A DNA stretch of 64,000 nt, taken from Winslowiella toletana (lineage in GTDB: Bacteria; Pseudomonadota; Gammaproteobacteria; Enterobacterales; Enterobacteriaceae). The notes beneath the pieces were generated by a model that was given only the letters and a program-made list of their open reading frames with translations, ran no database searches and was not told the DNA's origin. Positions 55,961 through 64,000 of the stretch are shown here, piece by piece; the stretch's first letter is position 1, and each line of letters opens with the position of its first letter. The position numbers and the translations under genes were made by a program. The stretch is from assembly GCF_017875465.1 (NCBI RefSeq), contig NZ_JAGGMQ010000001.1:5084001-5148000 (forward strand), in the 5' to 3' direction.

Positions 55961-56893
55961 ATGTCAGAAAATCAAGAGATTACCAAGAAAGAGCAGTATA
56001 ACATCAATAAACTGCAGAAACGCCTGCGCCGCAACGTGGGCGCTGCGATCGCCGATTTCAATATGATTGAAGATGGCGACCGGATTATGGTCTGCCTTTC
56101 TGGCGGCAAAGACAGCTATACCATGCTGGAGCTGTTAAGCAATTTGCAGAAAAGCGCGCCGGTCTCTTTTTCGCTGATCGCGGTTAACCTTGATCAGAAG
56201 CAGCCGGGCTTCCCTGCACATATTCTGCCGCAGTATCTCGAAGCGCTGGGCGTGGAGTATAAAATCGTTAACGAAGATACCTATTCCATCGTTAAAGATA
56301 AGATCCCGGAAGGGAAAACCACCTGCTCACTCTGCTCTCGTCTGCGGCGCGGCATTCTGTATCGTACCGCCACGGAACTGGGGGCGACCAAAATTGCCCT
56401 TGGCCATCATCGCGACGACATTCTGCAAACCCTGTTCCTCAATATGTTCTACGGCGGCAAAATGAAAGGGATGCCACCGAAGCTGATGAGTGACGATGGC
56501 AAACAGATTGTGATCCGCCCGCTGGCCTACTGCCGTGAGAAAGATATTGAACGCTTTGCCATTGCGCGCCAGTACCCGATTATTCCGTGTAACCTGTGCG
56601 GTTCGCAGCCTAATCTGCAACGTCAGGTGATTGGCGATATGCTGCGCGACTGGGATAAGCGCTATCCGGGACGGCTTGAAACCATGTTCAGCGCCATGCA
56701 GGACATCGTCCCTTCGCATATGGCCGATAACACGCTGTTTGACTTTAAAGGGATTCAGCACGGCGCAGAAGTGGTGGACGGCGGCGATCTGGCATTCGAT
56801 CGTGAATCGCTGCCGGCACAGCCGGCTGGCTGGCAACCCGACGAAGATGATGAGCAGCCGCTACAGCGACTGGATATAGTAGAAATCAGATAA
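55961..56893 (+). CDS. ttcA: tRNA 2-thiocytidine(32) synthetase TtcA
   Basis: 310 residues, one fewer than E. coli TtcA. PP-loop ATPase motif [10 protein letters not shown], and two CxxC pairs ([10 protein letters not shown] and [10 protein letters not shown]) that hold the Fe-S cluster. It thiolates C32 in certain tRNAs. dbpA-ttcA-(fnrS)-zntB reproduces the E. coli neighbourhood. Confidence 0.97.
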   Translation: MSENQEITKKEQYNINKLQKRLRRNVGAAIADFNMIEDGDRIMVCLSGGKDSYTMLELLSNLQKSAPVSFSLIAVNLDQKQPGFPAHILPQYLEALGVEYKIVNEDTYSIVKDKIPEGKTTCSLCSRLRRGILYRTATELGATKIALGHHRDDILQTLFLNMFYGGKMKGMPPKLMSDDGKQIVIRPLAYCREKDIERFAIARQYPIIPCNLCGSQPNLQRQVIGDMLRDWDKRYPGRLETMFSAMQDIVPSHMADNTLFDFKGIQHGAEVVDGGDLAFDRESLPAQPAGWQPDEDDEQPLQRLDIVEIR

Positions 56894-56899
56894 AGATCA

Positions 56900-56923
56900 G
56901 GGGCGCAACGGCGCCCCTTTTTT
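56900..56923 (+). terminator. ttcA terminator
   Basis: GGGGCGC / GCGCCCC stem, 4-nt loop, then six T. The T-run overlaps the stop codon of the convergent proline-rich gene. Confidence 0.9.
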
Positions 56924-57083
56924 ATACATGTGGCGGCGGGTCAATAATCGGGTGCGGGTCCGGCTCATCAGGTGGCGGATCGGGCATCGGTTGGGGTCGC
57001 GGAATCGGTTCGGGGATCGGTACCGGATCGACAGGCACCGGATCGGAAGCGTAAGGTTGTTCTGCATAATCAGTTGCGAACAT
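56922..57083 (-). CDS. Proline-rich microprotein, 53 aa
   Basis: Begins at an ATG with AAAGGAGGAAAGC directly before it, a near-perfect ribosome site. The product starts MFATDYAEQPYASDP and then runs as a low-complexity chain with about 23 prolines, in P-x-P and DPxP patterns, with acidic residues and a few Arg/His, ending IIDPPPHV. No signal peptide or membrane helix. Such a chain is likely disordered or forms a polyproline helix. Function unknown; no family recognised. It lies downstream of fnrS on the same strand, beyond the fnrS terminator, so its promoter must be in 57084-57148 or depend on read-through. Confidence 0.7.
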   Translation of the reverse strand: MFATDYAEQPYASDPVPVDPVPIPEPIPRPQPMPDPPPDEPDPHPIIDPPPHV

Positions 57084-57148
57084 GCTTTCCTCCTTTGTCA
57101 GACATGAAAGTTAAGCTTAGGTGGGATAAGGCGCGCTGGCAAACGGGC

Positions 57149-57268
57149 AAAAAAAAGCCGGCGAGTAGCCGGCGTCGTACGAATCAAATTGTGCTATGCA
57201 GTAATTCAAAAAAGGAAGTAAGACAATATGGAGCGCAACGCCCATCGCTTGACGTTGCATTCACCTGC
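57149..57268 (-). ncRNA. fnrS: FnrS small RNA
   Basis: About 120 nt. The minus strand from 57268 begins GCAGGTGAATGCAACG, continues with CTCCATATTGTCTTACTTCC and ends in the hairpin GCCGGC / GCCGGC followed by eight T (57149-57173). This is the E. coli FnrS sequence almost base for base apart from the terminator stem loop. FnrS is an Hfq-binding RNA made under anaerobic conditions that silences mRNAs of aerobic enzymes such as sodB, sodA, maeA and gpmA. Location between zntB and ttcA/dbpA is also as in E. coli. Confidence 0.95.
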
Positions 57269-57303
57269 GGAACAGAGTTTGCCGCGATAGCGTCAATGAT
57301 TTA

Positions 57304-57317
57304 TTGATATCGATCAG
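57304..57317 (-). promoter_or_regulatory. FNR box of the fnrS promoter
   Basis: CTGAT-CGAT-ATCAA on the minus strand matches TTGAT-N4-ATCAA in 9 of 10 positions. Its centre is 42 bp before the fnrS 5' end, the exact position for class II activation by FNR. fnr itself is 27 kb away in this window. Confidence 0.85.
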
Positions 57318-57353
57318 CTTTATTCACGCTTTTGCCTGCCTTTTCTCATAACT

Positions 57354-58337
57354 TCACAACCATTTACGTCGTTTTAACCACCAGGCAACACCCAGAACCA
57401 GCACCACTAACATCAGACAAAAGATGCTGAAACCAAAGCGATAGCTGCCGCCAGGAATACCGCCGAGATTGACGCCAAACAGACCGGTAAGGAATGTGGT
57501 CGGCAGAAACACCATTGCCAGCAGCGACATGGTATAAGTCCGGCGGTTCATCGCATCAGCCATCACCGTGGTGATTTCATCGGCCAGCACAGCGGTACGC
57601 GCGACGCTGGCATCTAAATCATCCAGTCCACGCCCCAGCCGGTCAGAGATCTCCTGCATACGGCGGCGTTCATTGTCATCCATCCAGCCGAGGCGCTCAC
57701 TGGCCAGCCGCGCATAGACATCACGTTGCGGCGCCATATAGCGACGCATAACAATTATTTGCTTGCGGATCAGCGCCAGCTCGCCGCGTGCCGGGATGCG
57801 CTGTTCGAGCAGTGCATCCTCCAGCTCAATAATCTTGTCATGCAGCTCTTCAATAAATTCACTGGTGTGATCGGTTAAGGCATCACACACATCCACCAGC
57901 CAGCTGCCGCCATCCACCGGACCATTACCATTTTGCAGATCGGTCAGCACTTCATCGATGGCATACACTTTGCGACGGCGCGTCGAGACAATAATTTTAT
58001 CGTTGATAAACACCCGTATCGCCACCAGCTGATCGGGACGCGATTCGCTGTTCAGATTGACGCTGCGCAAAGTAATCATAAAGCCGTCGCCCAGACGACT
58101 GACCCGCGGACGCATACTGTCGCCGGAGAGTGCAGCGCGAACCGCATCCGGGATCAGCGGCGTTGATGCCAGCCATTCGGCACTGTCACGATGCGTATAA
58201 TTCAGATGCAGCCAGCAAGGGCGTTCGCAGTTAATCACGTCGCTATCGTCGATCGGTATCAGCCCGCCTTTGCCATCCAGCTGACAGGAGATAATGGCAT
58301 CGGAAACCTGGAGCGCTTTGCCTTCAATAACGTTCAC
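57354..58337 (-). CDS. zntB: Zinc transporter ZntB (CorA family)
   Basis: 327 residues from the GTG at 58337 (TGAGG 6 nt before it), the exact length of E. coli ZntB; the frame extends to 58400. Long cytoplasmic domain with coiled helices ([21 protein letters not shown]) and two C-terminal membrane helices joined by the CorA-family motif GVN ([13 protein letters not shown]). Pentameric inner-membrane zinc channel/importer. Confidence 0.96.
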   Translation of the reverse strand: MNVIEGKALQVSDAIISCQLDGKGGLIPIDDSDVINCERPCWLHLNYTHRDSAEWLASTPLIPDAVRAALSGDSMRPRVSRLGDGFMITLRSVNLNSESRPDQLVAIRVFINDKIIVSTRRRKVYAIDEVLTDLQNGNGPVDGGSWLVDVCDALTDHTSEFIEELHDKIIELEDALLEQRIPARGELALIRKQIIVMRRYMAPQRDVYARLASERLGWMDDNERRRMQEISDRLGRGLDDLDASVARTAVLADEITTVMADAMNRRTYTMSLLAMVFLPTTFLTGLFGVNLGGIPGGSYRFGFSIFCLMLVVLVLGVAWWLKRRKWL

Positions 58338-58538
58338 GTCTTGCCTCAGTGTGAATATAATCAATACGATACAGTCTAGCGTGCCGCCTGGCAGATGCAA
58401 TCATCCCGCCGGGGATAACGGTGACAAAGCGTGTCATTTTTGGCGAAAAAATCAGATCCCGGTCACGAATTTAACTGTTCACCCGCTAAATCACTTGCCT
58501 GTAAAGAAGCAGTGATGAAAACTCAGGCCAGTTAAACA

Positions 58539-58625
58539 GGATTGTTACTGACTATCAGGCAAAACCTAAACCACTTGTTTCCGCCCTCTTCTGGCGCAGA
58601 GACAACTGGTTTAGGTTTTTTTTTT
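58539..58625 (+). promoter_or_regulatory. RAT antiterminator and terminator in the bgl operon leader
   Basis: GGATTGTTACTG-acta-TCAGGCAAAACCT (58539-58567) is a ribonucleic antiterminator for BglG/LicT proteins. It overlaps by its 3' end a terminator: AAAACCTAAACCA pairs with the copy ending at 58619, followed by ten T (58616-58625). In the absence of active BglG protein transcription stops here, before bglF. Confidence 0.93.
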
Positions 58626-58661
58626 GGCCTGAACTCAGTAACGCAACGATAAATATCATAA

Positions 58662-61980
<3,319 letters not shown>

Positions 61981-61986
61981 TCCTCG

Positions 61987-62007
61987 CGGGCCAGCCATGC
62001 TGGCCCG
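61987..62007. terminator. Terminator between the phospho-beta-glucosidase and bglG genes
   Basis: CGGGCCAGC / GCTGGCCCG, perfect 9-bp stem with loop CAT, between convergent genes. Confidence 0.75.
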
Positions 62008-62018
62008 AAATCACGCCC

Positions 62019-62882
62019 TCAGGCTTCGTCGTCACCTTCCTGAAGCGCCAGCGTCTCTTTGCGTACCCGTTCGATATGAATGGTCAGAAACATCCGCTCT
62101 TCACTGCCCAGCGCATAGGCATACTTCGTCATTACATGGCGATCGATTTTCTGCACACAGAGATAGGCCTGCGGATAGCGGTCGCGCACCACATCATGCA
62201 GTGATTCATCGTCACTGTAGACGCCGCGTTTCCCCAGCATCCGCTGCGAGAAGAATTTAAGATGGGTGACAAAACGGTTATAGCTCAGCGAATCGGTCTG
62301 ATAATCAAGGCTCAGCTGATATTTAACAATATGCAGGATCTCCTGCATAAAACGGGTGATATGCATCACCTCCGGCATTTCACTGTTTAGCTGCGCATTG
62401 ACCAGGTGCAGGGCGATAAAACCGGCCTCATCCTCCGGCAGGCTGACCTGTAGCCGTTGAGTAATAATCGCCAGCGCCTCCAGCCCCAGCGCGTACTCGC
62501 GCGGATAGAGGCTGCGAATCTCCCATTGCAGCACATTACGCATCGGTAAATTCTGCCGCTGCCGCTCCAGCGCAAAGTTGATATGATCGGTCAGCGCAAT
62601 CGCCAGACTTTCGTGCAGATCGGTGTTCAGGCGCTGTTTTGCCAGCGTGATAATGCATTCGCTGGCGATCACCACTTCCAGCGGGATCTCTGATAACAGC
62701 TCGGTTAAACGGCCAGTAAGATCATGGCTTTTCAGGGAAAACACCTTTTCAATCAGCGCCCCATCCAGCTCATCGCCAGAACATTTTTTAAAGGCGATTC
62801 CGCGCCCCATCACCACCTGTTCATGGCCCTGTTCGTCATGTACCAGCACAACATTATTATTTAATATTTTTGCTATTTTCAT
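62019..62882 (-). CDS. bglG: BglG/LicT-family transcriptional antiterminator
   Basis: 287 residues from the ATG at 62882 (GGGAA before it). N-terminal RNA-binding domain (MKIAKILNNNVVLVHDEQGHE, GRGIAFKKCSGDELD) and two PRDs with conserved histidines (LHESLAIALTDHINFAL, EAGFIALHLVNAQLN and MFLTIHIERV). It binds RAT elements and stops terminator formation when the substrate is being imported. Encoded convergent to its target operon, which differs from E. coli bglG-bglF-bglB, and has its own RAT leader. Confidence 0.93.
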   Translation of the reverse strand: MKIAKILNNNVVLVHDEQGHEQVVMGRGIAFKKCSGDELDGALIEKVFSLKSHDLTGRLTELLSEIPLEVVIASECIITLAKQRLNTDLHESLAIALTDHINFALERQRQNLPMRNVLQWEIRSLYPREYALGLEALAIITQRLQVSLPEDEAGFIALHLVNAQLNSEMPEVMHITRFMQEILHIVKYQLSLDYQTDSLSYNRFVTHLKFFSQRMLGKRGVYSDDESLHDVVRDRYPQAYLCVQKIDRHVMTKYAYALGSEERMFLTIHIERVRKETLALQEGDDEA

Positions 62883-62903
62883 TTCCCGGCCTGAAAACAA
62901 AAA

Positions 62904-62971
62904 AACCTGACCGCCAGAAAGGGAGACTTCCGGCTGATCAGGTTTTGCCTGCTGTATAGCAGTAACAATCC
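62904..62971 (-). promoter_or_regulatory. RAT antiterminator and terminator in the bglG leader
   Basis: Minus strand 62971-62941 reads GGATTGTTACTGCTATACAG followed by CAGGCAAAACC, a near-consensus RAT. Its 3' end overlaps a terminator whose outer stem AACCTGA / TCAGGTT (62904-62910 with 62937-62943) is followed by a T-run. BglG thus needs its own activity to be fully expressed: positive autoregulation by antitermination. Confidence 0.92.
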
Positions 62972-63171
62972 AATGCCATCACCTTAATCAATTATATGCT
63001 GGTCTCAAGCGCCACAGGGTGGAAGTGTGATATGGCTCGCGAATTGTCGCCGATTATAGCGGATGTGCTGGTGCCGGATACCCTCTTCGCTACTGAAAAT
63101 TTAATAACATCAGTAGCATTAACGGCTAAGTGATCAACCCCGGTATTCCGGGGCTGTGATTCGCTATCGTC

Positions 63172-64000
63172 TTAGTGCTGCAAAATATACATCTCGCGGC
63201 TATAAGCAACATCTTCCGGGTTGGTAATCGGATAGCCTTTCACCCATGGCTTAATCAGACGGCCATTGGTGTACTGATAAATCGGCGCAATTGGCGCCTG
63301 TTCGGCAATCAGCTGCTCGGCCTGGTTGTAATCATCATTGCGCGCCTCCGCATTGCCTTCACTACTGGCTTTTTCCAGCACGCTATCGTAATTCGCATCT
63401 TTAAAGCGCGCGATATTGCCGCTATGGCTGGAAGTCAGCAGGCTGAGGAAGGTTGAAGGCTCATTGTAGTCGCCAACCCAGGAAGCGCGGATAACATCGA
63501 AATTACCGGTGTTGCGGCTGTCGATATAGGTTTTCCACTCCTGGTTTTGCAACCTGACGTTAACCCCGAGGTTCTTCTTCCACATAGAGGCGACGGCAAT
63601 TGCAATCTTCTGGTTATTTTCCGAGATATTATACAGCAGTGTCAGATTAAGGGGTTTCGACGGACCATAACCCGCAGCGGCCAGCAGCGCTTTCGCCTGT
63701 GCGTTCAGCTCTTCCTGCGCATGCTGTTGCAGGATGCTGGCTTTCGGCTTAAAGCCAGCAGTCACATCCGGCGTAAAGTGCCATGCCGGTTTTTCACCGG
63801 TGCCCAGTACCTTTTCGGCAATAATCTGGCGATCAATACTCCAGGAGAGCGCCTTACGAACGCGCACATCAGCGGTCGGCCCTTTCTGCGTATTAAATGC
63901 GTAATAGTAGGTGCCGAGCTGATCCGGCGTATAGACCTCATGCGGGATCTGCTTTTTCAGCAGCTGATAGAGGTTTTTCGGGAATGACTCGGTAATATCG
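63172..64000 (-). CDS. mppA: Periplasmic murein-peptide-binding protein MppA (3' part)
   Basis: About 275 C-terminal residues are in the window; the frame is open through the right edge. LGTYYYAFNTQKGP, DSRNTGNFDVIRASWVGDYN, APIYQYTNGRLIKPWVKGYP and the end VAYSREMYILQH match E. coli MppA more closely than OppA. MppA binds the murein tripeptide Ala-Glu-Dap and hands it to the Opp permease for cell-wall recycling. In E. coli mppA is a few genes from uspE-fnr, so the neighbourhood is rearranged here. Confidence 0.88.
   Translation of the reverse strand, partial: DITESFPKNLYQLLKKQIPHEVYTPDQLGTYYYAFNTQKGPTADVRVRKALSWSIDRQIIAEKVLGTGEKPAWHFTPDVTAGFKPKASILQQHAQEELNAQAKALLAAAGYGPSKPLNLTLLYNISENNQKIAIAVASMWKKNLGVNVRLQNQEWKTYIDSRNTGNFDVIRASWVGDYNEPSTFLSLLTSSHSGNIARFKDANYDSVLEKASSEGNAEARNDDYNQAEQLIAEQAPIAPIYQYTNGRLIKPWVKGYPITNPEDVAYSREMYILQH

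Noticed and set aside
57084..57148. Extending fnrS through the proline-rich gene as one transcript
   Set aside because: A strong terminator with eight T at 57149-57173 ends fnrS before the gene.

Overview
The window is a 64-kb piece of a chromosome from a member of the Enterobacterales, most likely the Erwiniaceae (Pantoea/Erwinia/Mixta group). Two things point there. The right two-thirds keeps, in blocks, the gene neighbourhoods of the Escherichia coli terminus: ogt, fnr-uspE, pntAB-ydgH-ydgI-rstAB, asr-ydgU-ydgD, hrpA, azoR, ydbL-ynbE-ydbH-ldhA, dbpA-ttcA-fnrS-zntB, and mppA. The quorum-sensing proteins most resemble EsaI/EsaR of Pantoea stewartii. These calls rest on recognising protein and gene-order patterns; no database search was run.

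Layout. 1-3.2 kb: end of a GAF-domain protein, then a transporter/M20-peptidase pair with a divergent LysR regulator. 4.2-6.9 kb: an AT-rich quorum-sensing island in which one LuxI synthase is flanked by two different LuxR regulators. 7.2-14.9 kb: amino-acid and peptide scavenging (orphan DppA-like and ArgT-like binding proteins, PepT, a YbdL-like aminotransferase) plus a chemoreceptor. 15-22 kb: carboxylesterase, DoxX protein, and a probable shikimate/quinate module (YdcJ-like dioxygenase, aromatic-acid transporter, 3-dehydroshikimate dehydratase, PcaQ-like regulator). 22-24 kb: smrA, a small basic protein, ogt. 24-29.4 kb: a D-arabitol operon (dalR, dalD-dalK-dalT). 29.5-41.6 kb: fnr, uspE, pntBA, ydgH, ydgI, rstAB and an M32 carboxypeptidase. 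41.7-44 kb: asr, ydgU, ydgD and an inserted higBA toxin-antitoxin pair. 44-58.3 kb: hrpA, azoR, ydbH-ynbE-ydbL, ldhA, ydbJ-like, an ABM-domain protein, dbpA, ttcA, a proline-rich microprotein, the sRNA gene fnrS, and zntB. 58.5-62.9 kb: a beta-glucoside PTS operon and its antiterminator gene, each with its own RNA antiterminator/terminator leader. 63.2-64 kb: 3' part of mppA.

Regulatory logic that can be read from the DNA: FNR has an FNR-like dyad at its own promoter and a second site placed correctly for fnrS, so oxygen control is encoded by both protein and sRNA here. RstA is encoded 3 kb from an RstA box in front of asr. The bgl antiterminator controls both its target operon and itself through two near-consensus RAT elements. 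The second luxR has an imperfect lux box at about -43 of a recognisable promoter. No tRNA, rRNA, CRISPR array, prophage or transposase gene was seen.
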